64,000 nucleotides of DNA, from NCBI GenBank assembly GCA_023436885.1, contig JAEZHI010000040.1, positions 372,001-436,000 on the forward strand. Direction: 5' to 3'. Shown one piece after another: positions 16,890 to 26,021 of the stretch. The notes beneath the pieces were generated by a model. It saw only the letters and a program-made list of their open reading frames with translations. It was not told where the DNA came from and made no database searches. The first letter of the stretch is position 1. Every line of letters begins with the position of its first letter. The stretch is from Pseudomonadota bacterium. GTDB lineage: Bacteria > Pseudomonadota > Alphaproteobacteria > Rhizobiales > Pleomorphomonadaceae. Position numbers and translations under genes: made by a program.

Positions 16890-17843
16890 TTAGCCGGCAA
16901 ATCCCCAGCGCCCCCGGTTGATCAGGTCGCGGAACGGCCGGGACACTTCGGCGAGCTTGTCGTCCCAGTCGGGGTTCGGTCGCTGTCCTTCGATCTCGGC
17001 GAAATAAACCTGCATCAGCGCGGCGATGCAGAAGGGATCGATCAGCGCGCGCTGCAGCGCCACTGCCAACAGCAGCGCGAAGGCCAGTGTCCAGCCCGCC
17101 GTCTCGCCTGGCACCACATAGACGAAGGCCGCCGCCGGCGAGAGCAGGATGACGAACAGCGCCACGGTCAGCACCCAGCGGAACAGCATCAGCCAGACGG
17201 CATTGCGAAGGATGGCCGGGGCGTTCTGGGCATAGAGCACGATGCTTTCGCGCGCCGTGGTCCAGGGATCGCTGGAGGCGATGCGGATCTGCCGGGCCAG
17301 CACCAGCTCGTCGATGAAGTTGGTCGAGAGGCGGATCACCGTGTCGACAAGCCGCACGAAGCCGGAGAGACCGGGTAGCCCCACGAGATCCGTCAGCCAG
17401 TCGATGAGCCTCGTTACCGCCCGCACGGCGCCCTTCACCAGTTGGTCGAGCACGAACAGCAGGCTCACCTCGCCGAACCGTTCGCGCACGATGGCAAGGG
17501 CCGCACCGACCTGCCCCTTGCCGACCGGCAGCGGCGCGCCGTCGAAGGCCTGCATGAGCGCCGCCACGTGGCCGGCGGTGAGCAGATAGAGAAGATAGTC
17601 GCGGATCCACCAGAGCACGATGCCCAGCACCACAAGGCCGAACAGCCCGCCATAGATTGCCGCCGCGTCCATCGGCCACGAGCTGACGATATGGGCGAGC
17701 CCCCAGCCGAGGAATGCACCGATGGTCACCGCCAAGAGGGTGCCCATGGCGATCATCAGGTTGACGATGAGCCGCAGCACCAGGAACGGCCACGTTGCGG
17801 CGACAAGACCAAGCGCGCGCCAAATGGAAAACGACCAGAGCAT
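16890..17843 (-). CDS. Multi-pass membrane protein of unknown function
   Basis: 317-aa protein with about five or six transmembrane helices: two near the N-terminus (ALGLVAATWPFLVLRLIV, LLAVTIGAFLGWGLAHIV), one at GGLFGLVVLGIVLWWI, and two in the C-terminal half (LMLFRWVLTVALFVILLSPAAAFVYVV, ALLLAVALQRAL). A long amphipathic loop with FIDELVLARQIR lies between. No transport or enzyme motif was recognised. It is transcribed away from the FIST gene, from which it is separated by 176 bases. Confidence 0.7.
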   Translation of the reverse strand: MLWSFSIWRALGLVAATWPFLVLRLIVNLMIAMGTLLAVTIGAFLGWGLAHIVSSWPMDAAAIYGGLFGLVVLGIVLWWIRDYLLYLLTAGHVAALMQAFDGAPLPVGKGQVGAALAIVRERFGEVSLLFVLDQLVKGAVRAVTRLIDWLTDLVGLPGLSGFVRLVDTVIRLSTNFIDELVLARQIRIASSDPWTTARESIVLYAQNAPAILRNAVWLMLFRWVLTVALFVILLSPAAAFVYVVPGETAGWTLAFALLLAVALQRALIDPFCIAALMQVYFAEIEGQRPNPDWDDKLAEVSRPFRDLINRGRWGFAG

Positions 17844-18019
17844 CCGAGCCTCCCCCTGCCCCTAGACATGCGTCGCGTCCTGCCCCGGCGCCGCATGCTT
17901 AACGTTCAAACAACACCGTAGGCATTTATGACGGGCGCTTAACAGTCGCTTTAGCTCTAGCTGAAAATATAAACATTGCTAAGGAGCTAGTAGGCTTCGA
18001 CGGATGATAATCCCTCTAT

Positions 18020-19249
18020 ATGCCGTTCGAGACTCACCCCAAGATGCGCGCGCCCATCCGCCGCTTTCAGTCGACCAACACAGACGCCCGCACTGCCGTG
18101 CGCGAGTTTCGCGCCGGCGTGGCGCAGCCTGACATAGCGCTAGTCCTGTTCTTCTGCTCGAGCGCTTACGAGCTCGACGAAATCGCCGATGAGATGGCGC
18201 TCTCCTTTCCCGGCGTTGAGGTGATCGGCTGCACCACCGCCGGCGAAATCGGCCCGGAAGGCTATCTCAACTACAGCCTCAGCGGCGCCAGCCTGCCAGC
18301 CGACAGCTTCGCCGCCGTCATCCAGCTGGTTCCCGACCTGCAGCATTTCGAACTCGCCAAGGCGCGCCCACTCGTCCAGTCGCAGCTCGTGGAACTCGAC
18401 GGCAAGACCGGGAATAGCCCGGCCTTTGCCAACCGTTTCGCGCTGTCGCTGATCGACGGCCTGTCGATCCGCGAGGAACTGGTCTGCCGTGCATTTCAGA
18501 CTGCCCTCGGCGATATCTGTCTGGTAGGCGGCTCAGCCGGTGACGATCTCAATTTTGTACGCACCCATGTCTATCACGGCGGCCGGTTCCACGCCGACGC
18601 GGCGGTGATGACGCTGATCGCCACATCGCGCCCCTTCCGTACCGTCAAGATCCAGAACTTCGTCCCCATGGAAGAGCGGCTGGTGGTGACCGCCGCCGAG
18701 CCGGCACGCCGGCGAGTAACGGAAATCAACGGGCTGCCGGCGGCCGAGGAATATGCCCGGGTGATCGACGCCCCGTTGAGGAGCCTCGGGCCGGCCAGGT
18801 TCGCCGAGGCGCCGATCGTCGTGCTGCTGTCCGGAACCTACTATGTGCGCGCCGTGCGGACGGCGCACCACGACGGCAGCCTCACCTTCTATTGCGCCAT
18901 CGACGAGGGCATGGTGTTCCGCATCGCCTGCATGACCGACGTCGTAACCAACCTTTCCGCTTCTCTGTCGGAGATCCGCAAGACCATTGGCCGGCCGGAG
19001 CTGATGATCGGCTTCGACTGCATCCTGAGAAAGCTCAACGTCTCCAGCCGAACGTCGACGAGAGATGTGGAAAGCATTCTCGGCGACAACAATGTGGTTG
19101 GCTTTTCGAGCTACGGCGAGCAGTACAACGGCATCCACGTCAACCACACGTTGACCGGCGTGGCGATCGGAGAATTGCCGGAGGTCGTTGCGGGAGAGGC
19201 AAGGGCCGAGGGACAGGGAGCCGGGGCGCAGGCGCACCCGGGGGGATAG
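18020..19249 (+). CDS. FIST domain sensory protein
   Basis: 409-aa soluble protein. FIST_N (about residues 35-235) has IALVLFFCSSAYELDEIADEM, VIGCTTAGEIGPEG, and LVCRAFQTALGDICLVGGSAGDDL. FIST_C (about 245-385) has VTEINGLPAAEEYARVI and ends VVGFSSYGEQYNGIHVNHTLTGVAIG, both hallmarks. FIST domains bind small ligands, perhaps amino acids, and are usually joined to kinases, MCPs or cyclases. Here the protein has no output domain. It is followed four bases later by a PAS-GGDEF cyclase, so the pair probably works as a two-gene sensor/output unit. The last 20 residues are a Gly/Ala/Glu-rich tail. Confidence 0.88.
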   Translation: MPFETHPKMRAPIRRFQSTNTDARTAVREFRAGVAQPDIALVLFFCSSAYELDEIADEMALSFPGVEVIGCTTAGEIGPEGYLNYSLSGASLPADSFAAVIQLVPDLQHFELAKARPLVQSQLVELDGKTGNSPAFANRFALSLIDGLSIREELVCRAFQTALGDICLVGGSAGDDLNFVRTHVYHGGRFHADAAVMTLIATSRPFRTVKIQNFVPMEERLVVTAAEPARRRVTEINGLPAAEEYARVIDAPLRSLGPARFAEAPIVVLLSGTYYVRAVRTAHHDGSLTFYCAIDEGMVFRIACMTDVVTNLSASLSEIRKTIGRPELMIGFDCILRKLNVSSRTSTRDVESILGDNNVVGFSSYGEQYNGIHVNHTLTGVAIGELPEVVAGEARAEGQGAGAQAHPGG

Positions 19250-19253
19250 CTGA

Positions 19254-20453
19254 ATGGCAGAGCGTCGCCCTCTCGGACCGGCGTCCGACCCCGCGTTGCT
19301 GCTGGCGGAAATCGCCCGGCAGAACAAGGTGATTCAGGCGCTGGTCAACCGGCTTGAACGCAACGCCGCCGGCGACTATCGCACCGAGTTCGACGAGCTT
19401 CAGACCGCCGTGGCCTTGAGAAGCGAGGTGCGGCGCCGGACCGCCGCGCTGGAAACCGCCCTCAGCGACAACGAGCTGATGACGCGCCAATTGCGCGAGT
19501 CCGAGTTCAAGCTGCTCAGCGTCGTCAACCAGCCGCTGGTCGGCATCGCCACCTCCGAAGAGGGGCGCTTCACCCTCGTCAACCAGAAGCTCGCCGACAT
19601 CTTCGGCTACGAGATGCGCGAACTGGTCGGGCGGAACATTCTCGACGTGGTGGCCGAGCGGGACAGGCCCATGGTAGCCATGCAGATGCGCCGCCGGCTG
19701 TCCGGCGAGTTGATGGAAGACGACTATACCTTCCGAGGCCTGCGCAAGAACGGCATCGAGATCGACATCGAACTGCATGGCAGCCTGCAGATCGTTGGCG
19801 GCAAGCCGATCGCCGTAACCATCATGCTGGACGTCAGCAAGCGCATGCAGGCCGAGCGGCGTGCCGAGGAGCTGCACGCCCTGCTGCGCGAGCAATCGAT
19901 CCGCGACGCGCTGACCGGGCTCTACAATCGTCGTTACCTCGATGTGGCGCTGGAAGAGGAATGCGGCCGCGCCCAGCGCGACGGCGATGCCTTCAGCATC
20001 GTCATGTGCGACATCGATCACTTCAAGATGATCAACGACCGGCACGGCCATCTGGCGGGCGATGAGGCGCTGGCCATCATCGCAACCCGTCTCGCCAAGC
20101 GCTGCGGCGCGGCCGGTCAGGCCTTCCGCTATGGCGGCGAGGAATTCCTGGTGCTGCTGCCAGGCGCGACCGCCACCGTCGCCGCCGAATGGGCCAACGA
20201 CCTGCGCAAGGATCTGCAGGTGCAAATCGTCAATCCCGGCCGCGACGCCTTCCGCGTCACCGCCTCCTTCGGCGTCGCCGCCTTTCCGGAACATGGCCTT
20301 TGCTGCGAGGAGGTCATCGGCTCTGCCGACAGGGCGCTCTACTCGGCCAAGCACGGTGGCCGCAATCTGGTGTGCATCTCCGAGCCCGAAAGCGGTTCGG
20401 ACAACGGCAGCCGGCCCGCCGAGCCACCACGGGCGGCGACCGGCCGGCGCTAG
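19254..20453 (+). CDS. Diguanylate cyclase, coiled coil-PAS-GGDEF
   Basis: 399-aa cytoplasmic protein. It has an N-terminal coiled coil (about 15-80), then a PAS domain (about 85-200, LVGIATSEEGRFTLVNQKLADIFGY) and a GGDEF domain (about 215-380, RDALTGLYNRRYLD and the active loop RYGGEEFLVLLPG). The GGEEF signature indicates c-di-GMP synthesis. The inhibitory I-site RxxD is not intact: the residues before RYGGEEF read GAAGQAF, so product inhibition may be weak. No transmembrane segment is present. It is probably co-transcribed with the FIST gene upstream, which has no output domain of its own. The C-terminal tail is Pro/Ala-rich. Confidence 0.92.
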   Translation: MAERRPLGPASDPALLLAEIARQNKVIQALVNRLERNAAGDYRTEFDELQTAVALRSEVRRRTAALETALSDNELMTRQLRESEFKLLSVVNQPLVGIATSEEGRFTLVNQKLADIFGYEMRELVGRNILDVVAERDRPMVAMQMRRRLSGELMEDDYTFRGLRKNGIEIDIELHGSLQIVGGKPIAVTIMLDVSKRMQAERRAEELHALLREQSIRDALTGLYNRRYLDVALEEECGRAQRDGDAFSIVMCDIDHFKMINDRHGHLAGDEALAIIATRLAKRCGAAGQAFRYGGEEFLVLLPGATATVAAEWANDLRKDLQVQIVNPGRDAFRVTASFGVAAFPEHGLCCEEVIGSADRALYSAKHGGRNLVCISEPESGSDNGSRPAEPPRAATGRR

Positions 20454-20469
20454 ATCGTCATACGCTCCG

Positions 20470-20485
20470 CTTTTCGGTCCGATGC
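20470..20485. repeat. Short dispersed repeat, reverse copy
   Basis: The 16-mer CTTTTCGGTCCGATGC is the exact reverse complement of GCATCGGACCGAAAAG at 38566-38581. It lies between two convergent cyclase genes. Related elements with AAAAGTGG..CCGG occur at 48241 and 53587. Confidence 0.6.
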
Positions 20486-20494
20486 TCCGGACGC

Positions 20495-22114
20495 TCAGTG
20501 GATCTGGAAAGCCCGCTCTGCCGCCATGGCGTCGGGATGGCGCGCGCCGACAAAGCCGTCGAGATGCCTGAGGTTGGCCAGATCGTCGGCGAACACCATC
20601 CGGTCCTCCCTGGCAATATGCTGGATGCAGATCTCGAAGACGATGAACTGGATGAAGGCGTTGAGCGGCAGATCGTCGTTCTCGTAGAGATCGGTCAGGA
20701 ACTTCATGCGGCCGAGCATCTGCTCGTGGCTGACCACATGCGACTGCAGCCGTTGCAGATGCCGCTCAGCGATCAGCTTCTCTTCATTGGCGCAGTGGGC
20801 GACCAGCGTGTCGCACAGCACCTGCAGCCTATCGAGAATGGTCTGCTTGCGATGATTGCCGACCAAGAGCTTCAGGAGTTCGTTGGCCATGGCGAGCAGC
20901 TCGGCATGCTCGGCATCGACCTCCGGCACGCCGACGCGCAGCCGGTCGCCCCAGTCGAGCTGCAGGACACCGTTCTCCCGCCGCAGCGGCGTGTCGAGGA
21001 ACCATCGGTTCTTGCCAGCCGCCTTGGCCCGGTAGAGCGCCATGTCGGCCCGCTCGAGCCAGCTCGTCACCGTGTCGCAGCTGAAAGCCAGCGCGATGCC
21101 GACGCTGATGCTGATGCGGATACCATCGCCGGTCTCGATTTTCGTGGCCGTGAGGCGCAGCCGCTCGGCAGCGGCGACCGCCTCTTCCACTCCGGCTCCC
21201 GGCAGAATGGCGATGAACTCCTCCCCGCCCCAACGGCCGAAGATGTCGATGTCGCTCAGCGCCTCCGAGCAGGCTGTGGCCAGCGCCCTCAGGATGACAT
21301 CTCCACTCAGGTGACCGAAGCGATCGTTGACCCTCTTGAAATCGTCGAGGTCGATCAGCAGCATGGAGACGAGCGAGCCGTTGAGCCGGAGGCGATCGAG
21401 CTCGCTTGCAGCCGCCTCCTCCAACTTGCGCCGGCTCCATACCCCGGTCAGCCGATCCTTCAGGATCAGCGCCTGATTGAAGGAATCCGTCCGTTCCTTG
21501 GCCATCAGCACAAATCCGATGGCGAGGAAGATCAGCCCGAACAGCGAGGTGAGAAAGATCAGCGACTGGGTGAGATCGCTGTCGTAGAAGCTGGCGATGC
21601 GGCCGATCTTGAGCGACAGCGAGATTTCCCGGGCCACCAGCAGCATCAGGTTGACCACGATGGCCGCCAGGATCAGGTACTTGCCCCGACCGTGCGTCTT
21701 CTTGAGATTGTCGATCGAGATCAACAGGCTGAAGCACATCATGGGCATGATGATCAGGCTGTTGGCGATGATCCGCGTTTCGATGTCTCCGACATAGACC
21801 GCCGACGACAGCGCCACGAAAGCAAGGAAAACGACCACCCAGCGCCGCGGGAAAGAAACCGCGTAGAACAGGCAGAGCGCCCGCGCGCCGAACACGAAGA
21901 ACAGCGCCATCGACATCTCGGCCAGCCAAACCGGGAAATGACCGAACATCAGCGACGACAGATAAAGAACGTAGGCGAGCCCATGCAGCAGCAACGCATA
22001 GGACAGCTCTTTCAGCCCGCTGCCCGGCTCGGTGCCAGAGGCGAACCAGATGGCGCTTCCCAGAGCAAAGCTCACGAAGAGGATAATCGCGAACAGGGTC
22101 TGTATATCGAACAT
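20495..22114 (-). CDS. Membrane diguanylate cyclase with C-terminal bacteriohemerythrin domain
   Basis: About 539 aa. Seven or so transmembrane helices fill the first 200 residues (FDIQTLFAIILFVSFALGSAIWF onward), resembling a 7TM sensor. The GGDEF domain has KDRLTGVWSRRKLEE and the active loop RWGGEEFIAILPG. The C-terminal hemerythrin has a full di-iron set: DAEHAEL, HCANEEKL, HVVSHEQML and IQHIAREDR. Binding of O2 or NO at that site probably tunes cyclase activity. The I-site position reads SDID, so Arg is missing. ATG 22114 is chosen because TM1 begins at once; an ATG at 22171 adds 19 residues. It converges on the PAS-GGDEF gene. Confidence 0.9.
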   Translation of the reverse strand: MFDIQTLFAIILFVSFALGSAIWFASGTEPGSGLKELSYALLLHGLAYVLYLSSLMFGHFPVWLAEMSMALFFVFGARALCLFYAVSFPRRWVVVFLAFVALSSAVYVGDIETRIIANSLIIMPMMCFSLLISIDNLKKTHGRGKYLILAAIVVNLMLLVAREISLSLKIGRIASFYDSDLTQSLIFLTSLFGLIFLAIGFVLMAKERTDSFNQALILKDRLTGVWSRRKLEEAAASELDRLRLNGSLVSMLLIDLDDFKRVNDRFGHLSGDVILRALATACSEALSDIDIFGRWGGEEFIAILPGAGVEEAVAAAERLRLTATKIETGDGIRISISVGIALAFSCDTVTSWLERADMALYRAKAAGKNRWFLDTPLRRENGVLQLDWGDRLRVGVPEVDAEHAELLAMANELLKLLVGNHRKQTILDRLQVLCDTLVAHCANEEKLIAERHLQRLQSHVVSHEQMLGRMKFLTDLYENDDLPLNAFIQFIVFEICIQHIAREDRMVFADDLANLRHLDGFVGARHPDAMAAERAFQIH

Positions 22115-22401
22115 TCGGAGCCCTGGGAGACCGGCGGATGAAGGCACCGCCGCGCCGATCTCTATTAGCATGCCGAAGGATAATAGATTCTGCGGTGTGA
22201 ATATTTACACACAACCAAAGTGTGTACGTGTTTTTATTTATCAAACACTGATTAATTGAACAAAACAGATTGATTGAGCTTGATTGGCTGCTCCCAAGAC
22301 CACATCGCGGCCCCTTGTCCGAAGAGCTCTCATGCCGGATGGACCGAGCATCGGCTCATTGCGCCGCCCCCAAAGGGAGGCGGCACAGCGCCTCGCGTTG
22401 C

Positions 22402-22614
22402 TCACACGGGGCCGCCGCTCCCACCGGCGGGTGTCTTCAGCCCGAACAGCCCATGCATCAGCAAGCCGACGCCCCAGCCGAGAATGACCCACAACACCCA
22501 ATAGAGCGGCCCAGTCAACAGGTTGACGGCGATGAGCACCGCCAGGCCGAGCACGAAGACCACGGCGTGGATCTGAAACCCGAGCTTTCGTTGGGCAGGC
22601 GTCGCGTTTTTCAT
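22402..22614 (-). CDS. Small 2TM domain protein
   Basis: 70-aa protein matching the 2TM domain family: a short polar N-terminus (KNATPAQRKLGFQIH), helix one AVVFVLGLAVLIAVNLL, a turn with a conserved Trp (GPLYWVLWVILGWGVGLLMHGL), and a Gly-rich tail. It is probably an inner-membrane protein. It lies 27 bases downstream of the alpha/beta hydrolase gene on the same strand and may be co-transcribed. Function unknown. Confidence 0.7.
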   Translation of the reverse strand: MKNATPAQRKLGFQIHAVVFVLGLAVLIAVNLLTGPLYWVLWVILGWGVGLLMHGLFGLKTPAGGSGGPV

Positions 22615-22641
22615 GGGGCTCTCCGAGCTCGATAGAGAGGC

Positions 22642-23385
22642 TTACTGCGCCGCCTGCTCGATGACCTTGGCGACATCCTCGGCATGCGAGACGAGACCGG
22701 CATGGCTGGCAGCGATTTCGGTGACCTCGGCCTTCATCCGGCTGGCGAAGAAGCGCTGCGCGTCGGGCGGGATCACCTTGTCCTCGGTCGTCACCACGAA
22801 ATAGGTCGGCTTGTCGTGCCAGGCCGCCACTTCGGCGGCGGCAGCGAAGTTGGCGGGATTGGAGGGAAGCTGCCGGGCGGCCATCGCCTCCGCCTCGGCC
22901 TTCGGCAGGTCACCGGCAAACAGCGCCGGGAAGGCGGCGGTATCGAAGATCAGTCCACCCTGAGCATTCGGGCGGATGGCCTTGCTGCCCTCGCTCGGTG
23001 CGCCCGCTTCCTGAAGCTTGACGAGCGACTCCCCCTTGTCGGGCCCGAAGGCCGAGACATAGACCAGCGCCTTGACCTTCGGGTGATTGCCGGCCTCGCC
23101 GATCACCATGCCGCCCCAGGAGTGGGCGACCAGCACAATCGGTCCGGCTTGCGCATCGAGCGCCGCCTTGGTCGCCGCCACATCGTCCTGAAGCGAGGTC
23201 AGAGGATTGGCCACCTGGGCAACGGCGAACCCCTTTGCCTTCAGGATGGCCGCCACCTTGTCCCAACTGGTTTCGTCGGCAAAGGCGCCGTGCACCAGCA
23301 CGATGCGCGCCTTCTCCGCGGCAAAGGCCTGGCCGGCGCCAAGGGTCGCCGCGGCGAACAACAGGGTTGTCAGCAGACTATGCAT
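22642..23385 (-). CDS. Exported alpha/beta hydrolase
   Basis: 247-aa hydrolase with a signal peptide (MHSLLTTLLFAAATLGAGQAFA). The oxyanion motif is IVLVHGAFADETSW, the nucleophile elbow is VAHSWGGM (S in HSWGG), and a late His lies in ASHAGLVSHAEDV. The group includes salicylate-esterase/hydroxynitrile-lyase-like hydrolases (plant MES-like, with the short HGAxxD motif). ATG 23385 follows AAGGAGAG. It lies 11 bases downstream of the CMD-family gene and continues the same operon. It probably acts on a small ester in the periplasm; the substrate is unknown. Confidence 0.87.
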   Translation of the reverse strand: MHSLLTTLLFAAATLGAGQAFAAEKARIVLVHGAFADETSWDKVAAILKAKGFAVAQVANPLTSLQDDVAATKAALDAQAGPIVLVAHSWGGMVIGEAGNHPKVKALVYVSAFGPDKGESLVKLQEAGAPSEGSKAIRPNAQGGLIFDTAAFPALFAGDLPKAEAEAMAARQLPSNPANFAAAAEVAAWHDKPTYFVVTTEDKVIPPDAQRFFASRMKAEVTEIAASHAGLVSHAEDVAKVIEQAAQ

Positions 23386-23396
23386 TTCGCTCTCCT

Positions 23397-23966
23397 TCAG
23401 TTCGCGGGCTCTGGAGCCGGCATGTCGAAACAGTTGAGCGCCAGGGCGATCAGGCAATAGGCGCCGGCGAGAAACACCAGCTCCCCCACACCGTCCTTGC
23501 CGAGAAGCGCGATGGCCCGCTCATAGAGCAAGGCCGGCGGCGTGCGGCCATCGACCAGCGCTCGCGTCAAATCGTGGGCGACCTGCGGCGCATCGCCGAG
23601 ATCGGCCGGCCGTCCGCCCGTCGCAAGAAGTGCGATCTGGGTCGGCGTCAGTCCCGCCACCGCGCCCATGATCTCGTGGGCATAGATCTCGTAGCGGGCA
23701 TTGAAGCGCCCGCCCACCGTCAGGATCACTGTCTCGCGCACCAGCGCAGGGAGGCGCGCCTCGCTGCCCACCGCTGCCAGAAACCGCAGCGCCGGAATGC
23801 CCAGTGACGGAAAGTGCAGCATCGCCGGGAACGGACCGATCAGCGCGCCCGGCCCGTCCTGAGCAATGATCTGCGGCTGACCGCGCACCATCACCTCGAC
23901 AATGGTGTCGTGAACGCTCCTGAGCTCCGGAGACAAACTCTCAGGTGGAAGAGGCGTCAGGCGCAT
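23397..23966 (-). CDS. Carboxymuconolactone decarboxylase-like protein
   Basis: 189-aa all-helical protein of the CMD/AhpD superfamily: FPAMLHFPSLGIPALRFLAAVG, then RETVILTVGGRFNARYEIYAHE and AHDLTRALVDGRTPPALLYERAIALLG. The redox CxxC of AhpD is absent (ARYEIYAHE occupies the site), so a peroxidase-reductase role is unlikely. The set of CMD, cupin and hydrolase on one strand suggests catabolism of an unknown compound. The gene sits 14 bases after the cupin stop and 11 bases before the hydrolase start. Confidence 0.82.
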   Translation of the reverse strand: MRLTPLPPESLSPELRSVHDTIVEVMVRGQPQIIAQDGPGALIGPFPAMLHFPSLGIPALRFLAAVGSEARLPALVRETVILTVGGRFNARYEIYAHEIMGAVAGLTPTQIALLATGGRPADLGDAPQVAHDLTRALVDGRTPPALLYERAIALLGKDGVGELVFLAGAYCLIALALNCFDMPAPEPAN

Positions 23967-23980
23967 GGCGATGCCTCCAT

Positions 23981-24559
23981 TCAGAGACCGTCGGTAAAGC
24001 GGCCATCGATCAGCACGAAGGCCATGCGGCAGACCCCGTTGGATCGATTGGCCCAGGCGTGATTGGTGCCACGCTGGATCACCACGTCGCCGGCGTGAAG
24101 CAGCGTCTCGCCCCGGTCGACCACCAGTGTCATCTCGCCGGACAGGACAATGCCGTAATCGACAGTTTCCGTGCGGTGCATCAACGGGTGCGGCACCCCC
24201 GCCGCGAAGGTGGCGGCCCCGGCCCCGCCCATGGCGCTGAACTTCTCGTGGACGCCGGCCGCCCCGAGCTGCCGGATCTCTTCGCCTTCGGGCGAAAAGT
24301 CGATGATGCGGATACGCGTTCCCTGTGTTGGCGGCGCCAGCACCAGGCCGCCCTTTTCGGGCTCTTCGGCCCGACGGGTGATCTCGGCCGGCGCGGCGCC
24401 GGTGCTCCAGATCTCGAAGAAGGTCGGCCCGCCAGGACCACCGACCTGCACCACCCGCGCCGGCGATGCGTCGGTGAGGATGACGGCCCGCCCCTCCTCG
24501 TCATGGCCCGTCACGATGCGTCTGAAATCGCCCATCCCGAAGCCCCCCGGCAATTGCAC
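23981..24559 (-). CDS. Cupin domain protein
   Basis: 192-aa protein with a C-terminal single cupin. Motif 1 is spread over VPHPLMHRTETVDYGIVLSGEMTLVVD and motif 2 over HAGDVVIQRGTNHAWANRS, giving His/His/Glu-type metal ligands. The N-terminal half is a strand-rich extension. ATG 24559 is the first gene of the minus cluster cupin-CMD-hydrolase-2TM. A divergent AraC regulator starts 140 bases away and probably controls the cluster. It may act as a dioxygenase, isomerase or ligand sensor; the substrate is unknown. Confidence 0.85.
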   Translation of the reverse strand: MQLPGGFGMGDFRRIVTGHDEEGRAVILTDASPARVVQVGGPGGPTFFEIWSTGAAPAEITRRAEEPEKGGLVLAPPTQGTRIRIIDFSPEGEEIRQLGAAGVHEKFSAMGGAGAATFAAGVPHPLMHRTETVDYGIVLSGEMTLVVDRGETLLHAGDVVIQRGTNHAWANRSNGVCRMAFVLIDGRFTDGL

Positions 24560-24699
24560 GACAAACGAGCCTATCCAGAACCACGATGCGCTTATTTCAG
24601 AATCTTGCGATTCTTGACCGACAAATCCCGGTTTTCATGGTATGAATTTCAACACTGGTTGGCGCGTTTCCTTTCCCCGGATTTCGGATCGGTCACCCC

Positions 24700-25647
24700 A
24701 TGGCAGAGGCTGTCTCTTCCGCTCAGGATGATCTGCAGGACGCCCGGCGCCTTGCGATCTGCGACGCCGCCACCAGCGAAGCCACGCCCAGCAACCACCG
24801 TGAAAACGTCGAGCGGTTTTGCATGACGCCCGTCCGCAGCATCGGCATCGGCGCGAAGTCGTCGCTGAAGGCCTCGTTCTGGCGAACCGACCTCGAGGAC
24901 ACCGAAGTCGACGGCGATCCCAACTATGGGGCCGTCATGGTGCACCTCGGAGGCGGTCGCGTCTGGCGCAACAACGATCCGATCCCCGGCGAAAAGGGCT
25001 CGATGACCATGCAGCCCTTCGAGACGACGCGCTGGCGTCTCGAAGGCATGGTCAGCTTCGCCCATCTTTTCGTGCCAATGGTGTTGCTCCGCGATGTCAG
25101 CGAGTGCCTCTACCAGCGCGATTTTGCCCTGGAGAATCTCTGGGTCCCCATGGCCTCGCGCGACGACCGCCTGTTCGCCGCCGTCAGCGCCGTAGAGGCA
25201 GGCCTTCTGACGGCCGAACCGACCAGCCTGCTCCTCGACAGCTGGGCGCTGATCCTGTCGGAAATCCTGGTGCGGCGCTTCTCGAGCCACACGAAATGCC
25301 ACGCCGCGCCGGCCAAGGGCAGGATCCCGGCAAGGGGCGTCGCGCTGGTGGTCGACTATATCGAGGCCAACATCGACCGCGACCTCGACCTTGCGGAACT
25401 CTCCGGCGTTGCCTCGATGGGCGTCTACCATTTCGCGCACCGCTTCAGGGAAACCGTGGGCATGAGCCCACATGCCTACGTGCTGTCGCGCCGCGTCCGC
25501 CGCGCCCAGGCCCTCATCGATCGCGGCAGCACGGGCCTTGCCGACGTGGCGATCGCCTGCGGCTTCTCAAGCCAGGCTCACCTGACCACCGCCTTCCGCC
25601 ACCATCTCGGCCTGACACCGGGCAGCTATCGCCGGGCACGCAACTGA
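24700..25647 (+). CDS. AraC family transcriptional regulator
   Basis: 315-aa regulator of the AraC/XylS type. The N-terminal about 200 residues are the effector part. The C-terminal domain (about 215-312) has two helix-turn-helices: DLDLAELSGVASMGVYHFAHRFRETVGMSPHAYVLSRRVRRAQALI, then LADVAIACGFSSQAHLTTAFRHHLGLTPGSYRR, which is the family signature. It is divergent from the cupin-CMD-hydrolase cluster and likely activates it. Start ATG 24700 gives a polar 40-residue lead; a later start at codon 42 is possible. Confidence 0.9.
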   Translation: MAEAVSSAQDDLQDARRLAICDAATSEATPSNHRENVERFCMTPVRSIGIGAKSSLKASFWRTDLEDTEVDGDPNYGAVMVHLGGGRVWRNNDPIPGEKGSMTMQPFETTRWRLEGMVSFAHLFVPMVLLRDVSECLYQRDFALENLWVPMASRDDRLFAAVSAVEAGLLTAEPTSLLLDSWALILSEILVRRFSSHTKCHAAPAKGRIPARGVALVVDYIEANIDRDLDLAELSGVASMGVYHFAHRFRETVGMSPHAYVLSRRVRRAQALIDRGSTGLADVAIACGFSSQAHLTTAFRHHLGLTPGSYRRARN

Positions 25648-25710
25648 GGCAAGCCCCCATGACCACCGCCTGCCGGTGGAAACCGGCTGCCATCAAGGAA
25701 CGAGAGGAAG

Positions 25711-25786
25711 TGGTGGGCCCGGCAGGACTCGAACCTGCAACCAGACCGTTATGAGCGGCCGGCTCTAACCATTGAGCTACAGGCCC
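25711..25786 (-). tRNA. tRNA-Ile2 (anticodon CAU, lysidine type)
   Basis: A 76-nt cloverleaf can be drawn in full: acceptor GGGCCTG with CGGGCCC, D-arm GCTC..GAGC, anticodon stem GGCCG/CGGTC with loop CTCATAA, T-arm GCAGG/CCTGC around TTCGAGT, and an encoded CCA. The anticodon is CAU, but the body (AATGGTTAGAGC and CTCATAAC) matches the minor isoleucine tRNA whose C34 is changed to lysidine by TilS, not Met tRNA. It lies alone between an AraC gene and an acyltransferase gene. Confidence 0.9.
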
Positions 25787-26021
25787 ATCGGAACAGGGCG
25801 AAACCGAACCACCAATGGGAATCCAGATCCGCGCCCCGTTCAGGGCGCCTGTTTCTGCCATCCTCCTTCAACGGAATCAAGGCACTTGATCCGGAGAGCG
25901 GACACCACAGCGTAGATATATGGGAATGGACTTCAGCAAGGGCATTCCGACATTTCAATTCGTAACTTCTGTATCTATGTTGGCGCCGGTTTGAGAAAGC
26001 CTGCCATGAACGCGGGCCAGC

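Noticed and set aside
20450..20495. Terminator between the two cyclase genes
   Set aside because: The sequence is a dispersed repeat; no stable stem with U-tract could be drawn.
25711..25786. tRNA-Ile2 as attachment site of the phage blocks
   Set aside because: Its 3' end points away from the phage genes, no repeat of the tRNA end was seen near 56-60 kb, and no integrase is present.
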